Positions 51,750-61,198 of a DNA stretch of 64,000 nt are shown here, piece by piece. Origin of the DNA: Arthrospiribacter ruber (GTDB taxonomy: Bacteria; Bacteroidota; Bacteroidia; Cytophagales; Cyclobacteriaceae); contig NZ_RPHB01000009.1 in NCBI RefSeq assembly GCF_019343195.1, positions 62,001 to 126,000 on the forward strand. Reading direction: 5' to 3'. A model generated the notes under the pieces. It was given only the letters and a program-made list of their open reading frames with translations, did not search any database and was not told the origin of the DNA. Within the stretch, counting starts at the first letter, position 1, and every line of letters starts with the position of its first letter. A program made the position numbers and the translations under genes.

Positions 51750-52322
51750 TTAAGGTGCAAATACAAAAACGGTCTTTATTCCCAATTGGGTCATTCCATC
51801 CCAATTGGTCGGGAAAAACGGATTGGCATTTATTGTTGGGGCAATCATAAGGGAATGCTTATCACTCAAATTGAATTCTTTGCCCACACCCAAAGAAAAG
51901 CCCAAACGGAAAAATCCAAAGGATTCATTAGCAGAATGCACCAAATTGGGCCCTGCTTGTAAAAAGAACCTATGAGGAGTCCAAAGCCTGAAATTAGCCG
52001 GAACTAACCAATAATTCATACCCAAATTATTCGGTCTTATAGGTTGTCCAAATGGATCTGAGGGTGTCACAAGAAATTGATTATTCGAATAAACCAATCC
52101 TGTCTCGAATTCCCATTTTTCGGAAATAGATTTCATGTAAAGCAAGCCAATATCAAAAAAATACCTTCCCTCATAACTTGGCGCCCCGTCTGCATAAGAA
52201 GGAATATAATAGGGCTTACCAAAAGATCCCTGAATACCAAACCTTGCCTTTTCCCTATCTTGTCCATAACCCGATCCAGCACAAACAATGAAAACGACAA
52301 TCATAAAAATGGCTTTTTTCAT
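51750..52322 (-). CDS. Small outer-membrane beta-barrel protein
   Basis: A 190-residue exported protein (signal ending GYGQ). The mature part is a series of amphipathic strands such as YFFDIGLLYMKSISEKWEFETGLVYS and FFRLGFSLGVGKEFNL, with a hydrophobic C-terminal strand ending VFVFAP. This fits a small 8-strand OmpA/OmpW-like barrel. I do not recognise a specific family. It stands alone between thiL and the epimerase gene. Confidence 0.72.
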   Translation of the reverse strand: MKKAIFMIVVFIVCAGSGYGQDREKARFGIQGSFGKPYYIPSYADGAPSYEGRYFFDIGLLYMKSISEKWEFETGLVYSNNQFLVTPSDPFGQPIRPNNLGMNYWLVPANFRLWTPHRFFLQAGPNLVHSANESFGFFRLGFSLGVGKEFNLSDKHSLMIAPTINANPFFPTNWDGMTQLGIKTVFVFAP

Positions 52323-52646
52323 ATAATATTTTTCTTGCAGATTCTTCGAAAGTACCTTCTTAGGATGCCCCTGGTACCATTTTCATTCACCCTTTTTTGA
52401 TAAATCACCTACATATTTTACCTTACCTCAAATCACTTTGCTCTCGGGATCTTCGTTTCACTCCGATTTCACGAACACATATTTCAATATCTACTAATAT
52501 CCAATATCCACCAATATCTATTTCAAGTATATCCCGAATCGCTTCACTCTCGGGACTTCCGCTAAAGCTCCAGTTTCAACATTATTTCAACTAAAATTAA
52601 AATCATCAGAGCATCCATTATAAATCAAAAACCACAACCCAATAAT
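52323..52646. repeat. Intergenic region with duplicated words
   Basis: The segments ctttgctctcgggatcttcgtttcactccgatttca (near 52436-52471) and cgcttcactctcgggacttccgctaaagctccagtttca (near 52541-52579) are diverged direct copies about 108 bp apart. Between them lie AATATCYA words (aatatctactaatatccaatatccaccaatatct), which also occur inside MITE copies A-C. There is no credible gene. The rest near the barrel gene is plain AT-rich spacer. Confidence 0.6.
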
Positions 52647-53045
52647 CTATCTCTCCTGACACAATTCCACCAAAACTCCATTGGTTGACCTAGGATGGAG
52701 AAACACCACCAGTTTGTTGTCCGCCCCCTCTTTCGGCGTTTCGTTCAGAATTTCAAATCCCTCATTCTTTAGACGTTCTACCTCTGCATAAATGTCCTGC
52801 ACATCAAAAGCAATGTGGTGGATTCCCTCTGACTTTTTTGAAATAAATTTCGCGATAGGACTGTCTTCCCTTGTAGCTTCCAAAAGCTCAATTTTAGTTT
52901 CCCCTATTTGAAAAAAAGAAGTCTTCACTCCTTCTCCCTCCACAGTTTCTTCTTTATAATGCGCTGACCCCAAAAGTTTTTTAAAAAGCGCATTGGACTT
53001 TTCAAGATCCGCCACAGCTATACCAAGATGCTCTATTTTTCTCAT
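52647..53045 (-). CDS. mce: Methylmalonyl-CoA epimerase
   Basis: A 132-residue glyoxalase-fold metalloenzyme that interconverts (R)- and (S)-methylmalonyl-CoA. It has KIEHLGIAVADLEKSNALF with the first metal His, EGIHHIAFDVQDIYAEVERL with the second, and VLVELCQ with the Glu ligand. Length is typical. It fits propionyl/methylmalonyl-CoA metabolism, though the mutase is not here. The -7-like box TATATTTG lies on the minus strand at 53064-53071. Confidence 0.9.
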   Translation of the reverse strand: MRKIEHLGIAVADLEKSNALFKKLLGSAHYKEETVEGEGVKTSFFQIGETKIELLEATREDSPIAKFISKKSEGIHHIAFDVQDIYAEVERLKNEGFEILNETPKEGADNKLVVFLHPRSTNGVLVELCQER

Positions 53046-53194
53046 ATTTTTTTACTTACTGATCAAATATACACTAAATACTTAAAAGATGGAATTTCAG
53101 ATGCATTCCCAAAACTCCACCTAAAAGAGATGGGGTTTTAACCATGGAATAATGAATAAAGAAGTAAATTCAGATTTTAAAATAAAATCCAACT

Positions 53195-54544
53195 ATGCCA
53201 GATTGTAAGGTTATCATAATCGGAGGTGATGCGGCAGGAATGAGCGCAGCTTCCAAAATCCGCAGGGTTCACAAAAACTGGAAAATTACAGTATACGAAA
53301 GAAGCCCTCACACCTCCTACTCTGCTTGTGGGATGCCATATTTTATTTCCGGCAAAGTTGACTCCTCTGAAAAGCTGATTGCCAGAGACCCCAAAACCTT
53401 CGCAGAAGAATACGATATACAGGCCAAGGTTTTCCATGAAGTGATACAGATTGACCCGGGCAAACAGAAAGTGCTGGTCAAAAATCTGAAAACCAACAAA
53501 TCCCAATGGGACACTTATGACAAGCTTTTGATCGCTACAGGTGCCAATCCCCACAAGCCCGACCTTCCCGAGGTGGATTCCAAGGGGGTATTTTGCCTTT
53601 CCACCTTGCAGAGTGGGATTGATGTATTTGAATTTATAGAAAAAAACAAACCTCAAAAAGCAAGCATCATCGGAGGAGGATATCTAGGGGTGGAGATGGC
53701 AGAAGCCCTATTGGAACTGGATATGGAAGTGACGCTGTTTGACCGAAATGAATACATCATGAAAACTTTGGATACAGACATGTCCGAAGACATTTGTAGC
53801 AAGATGACAGAGGCAGGAGTCCGCCTCAAACTTGATGAAAACCTCACAACTATTGAAGCAGATTCCGATGGATATGTGAATAAAATCAAAACAGATAAAA
53901 GCAGCTACGCTACTGATCTGGTCATTTTGGGTATGGGTGTCAGCCCTAACAGTCAGTTGGCCCAGCTGTCAGGCATCAAGCTGTGCGACACGGCAGCCAT
54001 ACAGATCAATTCCAAAATGGAGACTTCCCATCCAAACATCTGGGCAGCAGGAGACTGTGCTTCTTCCTACCATTTGTTGAAAGAAGTACACCAATTTATC
54101 GCTTTGGGCACCATTGCCAACAAACATGGTTTGGTAGCAGGCAGCAATATGGCTGGGGAAGAAATGGAATTTCGGGGAGTCCTGGGAACTGCCATTACCA
54201 AATTTCAGGATTTGGAAATAGCCAGAACAGGCCTTTCGGAAAGGGAGGCCAAGGAAGCGGATATTCCGTATGAAACGGCCACCATAAAAAGCAGTAATTT
54301 TGCAGGCTACTACCCTGATAGCGGCGATATCAAAGTCAAATTAATAATTGATAAAAAATCCAGGCATATCATTGGAGGACAGATTATAGGCAATAAAGGC
54401 AGCGGCAAGCGAATTGATGTAATTGCATCAGCAATCATGGGCAAAATGACAGCCTTTGACCTGGCTATGATGGATCTGGCATATGTTCCTCCACTTTCTA
54501 CCGTGTGGGATCCCGTTCAGATTGCTGCCAGAAGGCTGATTTAG
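53195..54544 (+). CDS. CoA-disulfide-reductase-like FAD/NAD(P)H oxidoreductase
   Basis: A 449-residue enzyme. The FAD motif is VIIIGGDAAGMSAASKIRR. The single redox cysteine is Cys45 in SYSACGMPYF. The NAD(P)H motif is ASIIGGGYLGVEMAEALLE, followed by IWAAGDCA. The C-terminal dimer domain has YVPPLSTVWDPVQIAARR. This resembles CoA-disulfide reductase or NADH oxidase of the Nox/CoADR group, without a fused rhodanese domain. Which of these activities it has cannot be read from the sequence. Confidence 0.85.
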   Translation: MPDCKVIIIGGDAAGMSAASKIRRVHKNWKITVYERSPHTSYSACGMPYFISGKVDSSEKLIARDPKTFAEEYDIQAKVFHEVIQIDPGKQKVLVKNLKTNKSQWDTYDKLLIATGANPHKPDLPEVDSKGVFCLSTLQSGIDVFEFIEKNKPQKASIIGGGYLGVEMAEALLELDMEVTLFDRNEYIMKTLDTDMSEDICSKMTEAGVRLKLDENLTTIEADSDGYVNKIKTDKSSYATDLVILGMGVSPNSQLAQLSGIKLCDTAAIQINSKMETSHPNIWAAGDCASSYHLLKEVHQFIALGTIANKHGLVAGSNMAGEEMEFRGVLGTAITKFQDLEIARTGLSEREAKEADIPYETATIKSSNFAGYYPDSGDIKVKLIIDKKSRHIIGGQIIGNKGSGKRIDVIASAIMGKMTAFDLAMMDLAYVPPLSTVWDPVQIAARRLI

Positions 54545-54593
54545 AGGAATGGCCTATATTGGTCAAAACTGTTTTTTGGAAATTCGCTTCACA

Positions 54594-54625
54594 TTTGTTA
54601 CTTTATTGCAACAGATTTAACTTTG
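54594..54625 (+). promoter_or_regulatory. Promoter of the IscA/HesB gene
   Basis: TTTG at 54594-54597, then 20 bases, then TAACTTTG at 54618-54625. This is close to the Bacteroidota TTTG-N19-TAnnTTTG promoter. It predicts a 5' leader of about 65 nt before the ATG at 54696. Confidence 0.65.
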
Positions 54626-54695
54626 TTGTTGAATCATTTTTTTGAGCAGGGTGTTTTGATTCTGTTTGAAAGTAGAAAGATAAATAAGAAGATAT

Positions 54696-55022
54696 ATGAT
54701 AATCGTTTCAGAAAAGGCCAAAGACAGGATTCTAGAGCTAAAAAAAGAAGAGGGCCGAAATGAAGGTGAGAACATACGGGTTTCGGTAAAAGGTGGAGGA
54801 TGCTCCGGTCTGATGTATGACTTAGGATTTGATGCAAACACTTCGGAGACCGATCATGTATTTGAAGACAAAGGTGTTAAAATCATTGTAGACCGGAAGA
54901 GCCTCTTGTATCTGGCGGGGACAACTTTGGAATTTACAGATGGCCTGAACGGCAAAGGATTCCAATTTGTCAATCCAAATGCGTCCAGAACCTGTGGATG
55001 TGGAGAAAGTTTCTCTATTTAG
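54696..55022 (+). CDS. HesB/IscA family iron-sulfur assembly protein
   Basis: A 108-residue A-type carrier. The three conserved cysteines are in VKGGGCSGLMYDLGF and CGCGESFSI at the C-terminus. Length and spacing are standard. It carries Fe-S clusters to apo-proteins. It is alone; no suf or isc genes lie next to it, and a terminator follows directly. Confidence 0.93.
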   Translation: MIIVSEKAKDRILELKKEEGRNEGENIRVSVKGGGCSGLMYDLGFDANTSETDHVFEDKGVKIIVDRKSLLYLAGTTLEFTDGLNGKGFQFVNPNASRTCGCGESFSI

Positions 55023-55042
55023 GAATTATTAGAATTGTACAA

Positions 55043-55080
55043 AAAGGAATCCGGGCTAAAAAGTCCGGATTCCTTTTTTT
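55043..55080 (+). terminator. Rho-independent terminator after the IscA-type gene
   Basis: AAGGAATCCGGGCT and AGTCCGGATTCCTT pair around AAAA and lead into seven T residues. Confidence 0.93.
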
Positions 55081-55401
55081 GTGCCCCTGTTGAATTTAGG
55101 GAAATCAATTTTCACCAAAGCCTAAAAACGCATTTTTCAGTTCATTTCAATCGTTTGCTATGGTACTTTTTATATTTTTACTTTTCTCTCTTTTCTACAA
55201 AAAACCAAGTTGAAATCTATTAAAAATAAATTAAAATAAAATATTGCTATAATATAAAAACTTACATTTTTATTACATTTTTCGAACAATAAATATTTGA
55301 TTAATTTGAAATTCTACAATAAACAATAGAAATTATTTAGTAATTTCCTACCCCATAATAACCTTTTTAGTCTATTATTTCCAATTTTAACCTTATCGTT
55401 T
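55081..55401 (+). other. AT-rich leader region upstream of susC
   Basis: About 320 bp of very AT-rich DNA without a credible gene. It probably carries the susC promoter. The segment cctttttagtctattatttcc (near 55360-55382) resembles tttttagtctatttttaagcc in front of the MBL gene (near 38028-38046), but no clear TTTG/TAnnTTTG pair is visible. No sigma/anti-sigma pair lies beside the susCD genes. Confidence 0.4.
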
Positions 55402-58400
55402 ATGATGAAAAAATTACTAATCAGTGCGCTAGTTTTGTTTCTTGTGGGAAACAATTCAATAGCCCAGAATCAAACGGTGACCGGTACTGTAATCTCCGCG
55501 GAGGATGATTTGCCTTTACCTGGTGTCAATGTCAGAATTAAAGGTACGACTACCGGAACAGTGACAGACCTAGATGGCAGATATACCATCCAGGGTGATG
55601 CCAATCAGGTGCTGGTCTTCTCCTACATTGGATTTGACACACAGGAATTGGCTATCGGAAATAGGTCTACGGTGGATGTGGTCCTTCAGCTTGACTCCAA
55701 AACTTTGGGGGAAATTGTGGTAGTTGGATATGGCACACAATCCAGAAGAGACCTAACAGGATCAGTGGGAAGTGTAAGCGGAGAGGATATCAACAGGATG
55801 CCAGTAGCATCCTTAGATGGAGCACTACAGGGAAGAGCAGCTGGAGTATTTGTACAGTCTCCTTCCGGCACACCTGGCGCTGGGATTTCCATGCAAATTA
55901 GAGGAAACACTTCTCTTTCTGCCAGCAGCCAACCTCTATATGTAATTGATGGAATTCCTATCATTTCGGAGGATCTATCTGGACTCTTTTCAGGAGGCCA
56001 GGCAACAAATTCCTTAGCTGACATCAACCCTGCCGATATAGAATCAATAGAAATCCTCAAAGACGCATCAGCCGCTGCCATTTATGGTTCAAGAGGAGCA
56101 AATGGTGTGGTATTGATCACCACTAAAAGAGGAAAGTCCGGGGATGCTAAGATTGACATCAATGGTTTTTATGGTTTTCAAAGAATAACCAATGAAATTG
56201 AGATGCATAGCTCTCAGGAGTTTCTAAACTTGATGAATGATGCTGCCAGGCAGGATAATAGAGCACTTGGGACAAATTATCCGGAAAACTATGTATCTGA
56301 TATTTGGGGATTTGACCCAAATGATCCAGATCTTCAAAACACGAGGTGGTTTCAGGAAATTTTTAGAGATGCACCTATTCAAAGTTATGATATCGCAGTT
56401 TCTGGTGGAACCGACAAAACCCAATACTATACAAGTTTGGCTTACTTTAATCAAGATGGTGTACAAATAGGAACAGGTTTCGAAAGAATTTCTGCAAGAC
56501 TTAACCTTGATACTCAAGCCAAAAAGTGGCTCAAAGTAGGTACCAGTATGACTTTAAACAGGACAATTCAGGACAGAACTATCAATGACAACTCCCTTTA
56601 CGGTGTAGTAATCAATTCCCTAGCAGGAGACCCATTGATGCCGGTCAGAGAAGACGACGGTTCTTATGCAGATCCTTTTGACTACTTTGGGTGGTGGATG
56701 CTGGACAACCCTGTTTTGATAGCGGAGAATTACTATAGGTTTACCCGCACTGTGAGGGCATTGGCTAACACTTATGCCGAAGCCACTCTTGCTAAAGGAC
56801 TTACTTTGCGATCGACTATGGGGATTGACTATACTTATTTGGAGGATGAAGCGTATACCCCTATCATTTCCAGAGAATCGGTCAACGGAAATTTCAACGG
56901 ATTTGGAAATTATGGCAACACGCAAGATTTCACTTGGATTGCAGAAAACTACTTATCCTATACCAATAGTTTCGGAGATGGCCTACACTCCATAAATGGG
57001 GTACTTGGAACATCATACCAGGCATCGCAAAGGGACTTTTCCTCTATTTCTGCTCAAGGTTTCCCAAGTGATCAGTTCACAAAACTATCAGTTGCTGCAA
57101 GGGTTACCGCAGCTTCCACTTCAGGTACCAACTGGGGTATTGCCTCATATTTTTTCAGGGGTAATTACAACTATGCAGATAAATTATTGGCAACGTTTAC
57201 CGTAAGGGCAGATGGATCTTCAAGGTTTGGTGAAAACTTCCGTTTTGGAGTTTTTCCTTCTGGATCATTAGCTTATCGAATCAGTGAGGAATCTTTCATG
57301 AAAGACCAAAATGTGGTGTCTGATCTGAAATTGAGAGCATCTTATGGTGTAGTTGGAAACCAAGATGGAATTGGAAATTTCGCTTCTAGAGGGCTTTATG
57401 GAGTAAGCGCCTATAGACTAGCACCTACTTTAGTCCCTACACAATTGACCAACTCTAACCTAACTTGGGAAAGTACCCGGCAGTTGAATGTCGGTTTGGA
57501 TTTTGGTGTACTCAATGATAGAATCACTCTTACCGCTGATGCTTTTGTTAAGACTACAGATGACCTTTTGTTAAACAGACTTATTCCAGGAATTTCAGGT
57601 TTTAAGTTTGTTACGGAAAATATAGGAAGTGTTGAAAACAGAGGATTGGAATTAGCCATAAGAGGAGCGATTTTGACTGGGCCTTTTGAATGGAGTTCCG
57701 CATTTAATATTTCCTGGATCCGGAATAAGGTATTGGCATTAGAGGTGGACGAACAGATCTTGAATGATTCCCATATCCTTGCTGTAGGTCATCCCATAGG
57801 AACATTTTTCCTAATTGATCATGAAGGCGTAGATCCTGAAACAGGTGATATGAGATGGGTAGATCTCAATGAAGACGGAGCTATCAACTCCGCTGATAGA
57901 AGAATAGTAGGTAATGCACAACCGGATTTCTTTGGAGGCTGGGACAATAATTTCAGGTATAAAGGATTTGATCTGAATGTCTTCTTCCAGTTTACAGTTG
58001 GGAATCAAATTTTCAACCACTCCCGTGCATCTTATGAAAATCTTGGCTGGAGCAGAATCGGTACAGGATTCCCTCTGCCAGATGGAAACAATCACAGGCT
58101 TGCTGACAATAGATGGATGAATCCCGGTGATGTAACCGATATCCCGAGAGCATCCCTTACAAACAGGAATTGGAGAGAATATTCTTCCAGATGGCTGGAA
58201 GACGGTTCTTTTCTGCGACTAAGAATGCTGACTTTGGGATATAACTTTAATCCCGCAGTGATAGACAGAATAGGTTTGAGGAGTTTAAGACTATTTGCTC
58301 AGGCACAGAACCTCTTGACATTCACAAGGTATACTGGATTTGATCCAGAAGTAAGTCAAAATGCAAGAGATCCAAGGGTGGCCGGTTCTGATTTTGGAAC

Positions 58401-58449
58401 ATTTCCACAGACCAGGAGCATCTCATTAGGATTTAATATTGGCCTTTAA
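55402..58449 (+). CDS. SusC/RagA family TonB-linked outer membrane protein
   Basis: A 1015-residue receptor. The signal peptide ends NSIAQ. A carboxypeptidase-like domain follows (about 24-105: VTGTVISAEDDLPLPGVNV), then a TonB-box/plug start (GEIVVVGYGTQSRRDLTGSVG). Plug motifs include PLYVIDGIPI and IEILKDASAAAIYGSRGANGVVLI. A 22-strand barrel ends ISLGFNIGL. Together with the SusD-like partner 12 bp downstream it would import a glycan or other large nutrient. No glycosidase, sensor or sulfatase gene is nearby, so the substrate is unknown. Confidence 0.95.
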   Translation: MMKKLLISALVLFLVGNNSIAQNQTVTGTVISAEDDLPLPGVNVRIKGTTTGTVTDLDGRYTIQGDANQVLVFSYIGFDTQELAIGNRSTVDVVLQLDSKTLGEIVVVGYGTQSRRDLTGSVGSVSGEDINRMPVASLDGALQGRAAGVFVQSPSGTPGAGISMQIRGNTSLSASSQPLYVIDGIPIISEDLSGLFSGGQATNSLADINPADIESIEILKDASAAAIYGSRGANGVVLITTKRGKSGDAKIDINGFYGFQRITNEIEMHSSQEFLNLMNDAARQDNRALGTNYPENYVSDIWGFDPNDPDLQNTRWFQEIFRDAPIQSYDIAVSGGTDKTQYYTSLAYFNQDGVQIGTGFERISARLNLDTQAKKWLKVGTSMTLNRTIQDRTINDNSLYGVVINSLAGDPLMPVREDDGSYADPFDYFGWWMLDNPVLIAENYYRFTRTVRALANTYAEATLAKGLTLRSTMGIDYTYLEDEAYTPIISRESVNGNFNGFGNYGNTQDFTWIAENYLSYTNSFGDGLHSINGVLGTSYQASQRDFSSISAQGFPSDQFTKLSVAARVTAASTSGTNWGIASYFFRGNYNYADKLLATFTVRADGSSRFGENFRFGVFPSGSLAYRISEESFMKDQNVVSDLKLRASYGVVGNQDGIGNFASRGLYGVSAYRLAPTLVPTQLTNSNLTWESTRQLNVGLDFGVLNDRITLTADAFVKTTDDLLLNRLIPGISGFKFVTENIGSVENRGLELAIRGAILTGPFEWSSAFNISWIRNKVLALEVDEQILNDSHILAVGHPIGTFFLIDHEGVDPETGDMRWVDLNEDGAINSADRRIVGNAQPDFFGGWDNNFRYKGFDLNVFFQFTVGNQIFNHSRASYENLGWSRIGTGFPLPDGNNHRLADNRWMNPGDVTDIPRASLTNRNWREYSSRWLEDGSFLRLRMLTLGYNFNPAVIDRIGLRSLRLFAQAQNLLTFTRYTGFDPEVSQNARDPRVAGSDFGTFPQTRSISLGFNIGL

Positions 58450-58461
58450 TCTTCAGAAATC

Positions 58462-59802
58462 ATGAAAAAATTATATATCATCATTTTAGCTCTCTTTACA
58501 GTTGCATCATGCGATATATTAGAGCCTGAACCGCTTACTTCCCTGGACGCAACAGCCGCTTTGGTTGATGGATCCTCGGCAAATGCCATTCTTTTGGGAG
58601 CTTACTCTCAGATGCAAAACATCAATTATTACGGAATGGAATATGTACTGAACATTGATCTCATTGCTGATAATGCAAGGTACCAGGGCTTTTTTGATTC
58701 TCAATTAGAAATTGACCAAAGAGCTGTTCCTTTCACAAATCTTTGGGTCACGCAAGCCTGGCCAAATATTTATAGAGTCATCAATATGGCCAATCTATTG
58801 ATTACTGAAGTTCCGGAAATTGAAGATCCTTTATTCAATAACCGAAACAGAGTATTAGGAGAGGCGCATGCCATCCGGGCTCTTGCCTACTTTGATTTAT
58901 TGAGGATTTATGGGGAGTTTTTCATTGCTGGATCAGCATTTGGTATTCCCTTGATTTTGGAACCTATTGAAAATAATGATTTCAGTTTGATTCCGGAAAT
59001 AGGTAGGAGTTCAGTAGCCGAAACCTACAATCAAATCCTAGATGACCTCAACACAGGCATTGAGCTTTTAGAGGGATTTAATGATCGGGGCAGGTTGAAT
59101 TTCTGGGCAGCACTAAGTCTAAGGGCCAGGATTAATCTTTATAGAGAAAACTATTCCGCTGCCATTGAAGATGCTGACAGGGTTATCACAGAAGGACCTT
59201 TCTCTTTGCTATCATCTGTTTTTGATATCTATCAAGCAACAGAACCTACTTCAGAGTCCATATTTGACGTAGAGTATAATGACCAGGACCAAAGTTCTTT
59301 CAATACTTATATCATAAGAAGAGATGAGTACAATGTAGATCCAAGTCTTCTGGATGCATTTGAAGACGGAGATGAAAGAGCGGAACTATTCACATTCAGT
59401 AGAAATTCATTCAGATCTGACAAGTATCCTGACCCTACCAACTCCAACAATGCGAAGGTTTTCAGACTTGCTGAATTATATTTGATCAGGTCCGAAGCAG
59501 CAGTAATGGTCAGTGAAAACCCTAATGCAGGCACTGATGACTTAAATGTAATCCGTGAGAGAGCTGGTCTAAGCCCTATTAATAGTTTTTCAAGCATGGG
59601 CGATTACATTGATGCATTGCTTCAGGAGAGGCGGGTTGAGTTAAATTATGAAGGACATAGATTTTTTGACTTAGTCAGGTTTGACAGAATCGGTTCAGTA
59701 TTGGACATGCCTTCTTTCAGAAAAGTATGGCCAATTCCAAGGGATGAGTTACAGGTATCTGATGGTATTTTGGTACAAAATCCTGGATACGAAACACTTT
59801 AA
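58462..59802 (+). CDS. SusD/RagB family surface lipoprotein
   Basis: A 446-residue lipoprotein (TVASCDILEPEP). TPR-like helices include RVLGEAHAIRALAYFDLLRIYG, the usual SusD block. The C-terminal part has FRLAELYLIRSEAAV, LLQERRVELNYEGHRFFDLVRF and VWPIPRDELQ. It binds the ligand above the SusC barrel. Length is at the short end for the family. It is co-transcribed with susC, and a hairpin terminator follows. Confidence 0.95.
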   Translation: MKKLYIIILALFTVASCDILEPEPLTSLDATAALVDGSSANAILLGAYSQMQNINYYGMEYVLNIDLIADNARYQGFFDSQLEIDQRAVPFTNLWVTQAWPNIYRVINMANLLITEVPEIEDPLFNNRNRVLGEAHAIRALAYFDLLRIYGEFFIAGSAFGIPLILEPIENNDFSLIPEIGRSSVAETYNQILDDLNTGIELLEGFNDRGRLNFWAALSLRARINLYRENYSAAIEDADRVITEGPFSLLSSVFDIYQATEPTSESIFDVEYNDQDQSSFNTYIIRRDEYNVDPSLLDAFEDGDERAELFTFSRNSFRSDKYPDPTNSNNAKVFRLAELYLIRSEAAVMVSENPNAGTDDLNVIRERAGLSPINSFSSMGDYIDALLQERRVELNYEGHRFFDLVRFDRIGSVLDMPSFRKVWPIPRDELQVSDGILVQNPGYETL

Positions 59803-59819
59803 GTATTTTCCGCTTATTT

Positions 59820-59856
59820 TGATCGGCTACTTTATTCGTAAAGTGGCCGATTTTAT
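59820..59856 (+). terminator. Terminator after susD
   Basis: ATCGGCTACTTTA and TAAAGTGGCCGAT pair around TTCG and are followed by TTTTATTT. The loop is a stable tetraloop-type sequence. Confidence 0.85.
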
Positions 59857-59881
59857 TTCCTAGGAGTTTGAATGCTTTTAT

Positions 59882-59889
59882 TACCTTTG
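59882..59889 (+). promoter_or_regulatory. -7 box of gcvT
   Basis: TACCTTTG, identical to the box in front of the thi operon, lies 25 bp before the gcvT ATG. No matching -33 TTTG is seen at the usual distance. Confidence 0.5.
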
Positions 59890-59914
59890 CCACAGAAGAA
59901 AATAAATCCCAAAC

Positions 59915-61009
59915 ATGACAGAAAAGATCAAAAAAATACAGTTAAATGACCTCCACGAAGCTCTTGGAGGAAAAATGGTTCCTTTTGCAGGTTACAATAT
60001 GCCTGTGCGATACAGCTCGGATATAGAAGAACACAAAACCGTGCGTGAGGCTGTGGGCGTATTTGATGTATCACACATGGGGGAATTTATGGTGACAGGA
60101 CCTAAGGCCCTGGACCTGATCCAGAAAGTCACTTCAAATGATGCTTCCAAGTTGGTCAATGGACAAGCTCAATACTCCTGCTTTCCCAATGAAAAAGGCG
60201 GAATTGTAGATGACCTGATTGTGTACAAGTTTGAAGATGAAAAATACATGCTTGTAGTCAATGCCTCCAATATTGAAAAGGACTGGAACTGGATCAACCA
60301 GCACAATAGTATGGGAGCGCAACTGGAAAACATCTCAGATACCATTTCTCTTTTTGCAGTTCAGGGACCAAAAGCCATAGAGGCAGTACAATCTCTTACT
60401 CCTGTCAACCTATCGGGGGTGAAATTTTATCATTTTACAGTCGGTGAATTTGCAGGGGTGAAAGATGTCATCATTTCCGGCACTGGGTATACTGGGGCCG
60501 GTGGCTTTGAAATCTATGTCAAAAATGAAGATGCAGAAAAAGTATGGAAAGCCATTTTTGAAGCTGGGAAAGACTTCGGCATCAAGCCCATAGGACTTGG
60601 GGCCAGAGACACCTTGAGACTGGAAATGGGCTATTGCCTTTATGGAAATGACATCAACGACGAAACTTCCCCATTGGAAGCAGGATTGGGATGGATCACC
60701 AAATTTACCAAGGACTTTATCAATGCAGAAAACCTAAAAAAACAAAAAGAAGCAGGTGTAAATAAAAAACTCGTTGGGTTTATCCTTCAGGAAAAAGGCA
60801 TCCCCAGAGCACATTACAAAATCACCGACCAAGATGGGAATGAGATCGGTGAGGTGACCTCAGGCACCATGTCTCCTTCCATGGGAGTCGGAATTGGACT
60901 TGGGTATGTAAAAACTGAATTGTCTTCTCCAGGTACAGAAATCTTCATCGCTGTAAGAAACAAAAGCATCCCCGCCAAAATTGAAAAACTTCCCCTTTAC
61001 AAAAAATAA
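59915..61009 (+). CDS. gcvT: Glycine cleavage system aminomethyltransferase (T protein)
   Basis: A 364-residue folate-dependent enzyme that releases ammonia and passes the methylene group to tetrahydrofolate. Motifs are [68 protein letters not shown] and [18 protein letters not shown]. Length is standard. gcvH and gcvP are not adjacent. A -7 box lies upstream and a terminator downstream, so it is probably a single-gene unit. Confidence 0.95.
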   Translation: MTEKIKKIQLNDLHEALGGKMVPFAGYNMPVRYSSDIEEHKTVREAVGVFDVSHMGEFMVTGPKALDLIQKVTSNDASKLVNGQAQYSCFPNEKGGIVDDLIVYKFEDEKYMLVVNASNIEKDWNWINQHNSMGAQLENISDTISLFAVQGPKAIEAVQSLTPVNLSGVKFYHFTVGEFAGVKDVIISGTGYTGAGGFEIYVKNEDAEKVWKAIFEAGKDFGIKPIGLGARDTLRLEMGYCLYGNDINDETSPLEAGLGWITKFTKDFINAENLKKQKEAGVNKKLVGFILQEKGIPRAHYKITDQDGNEIGEVTSGTMSPSMGVGIGLGYVKTELSSPGTEIFIAVRNKSIPAKIEKLPLYKK

Positions 61010-61023
61010 TTTAATATTAAACC

Positions 61024-61062
61024 AAAAATCCCAGGCACAGGCTATGTGCTTGGGATTTTTTT
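61024..61062 (+). terminator. Rho-independent terminator after gcvT
   Basis: AAAATCCCAGGCACA and TGTGCTTGGGATTTTT form a long stem around a short loop and end in a seven-T run. Confidence 0.93.
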
Positions 61063-61198
61063 ATTGACAGGAATCAGTGAAACCAAAAAGATTACGGGCG
61101 GGTTGGTCTAATGATCAAAAGCCAAATTATAGTCACTCCATTGGCATTACCCCAGAATCGAATAGGCTTGATTCCATAAAATCCAAATCACCCCAAAC

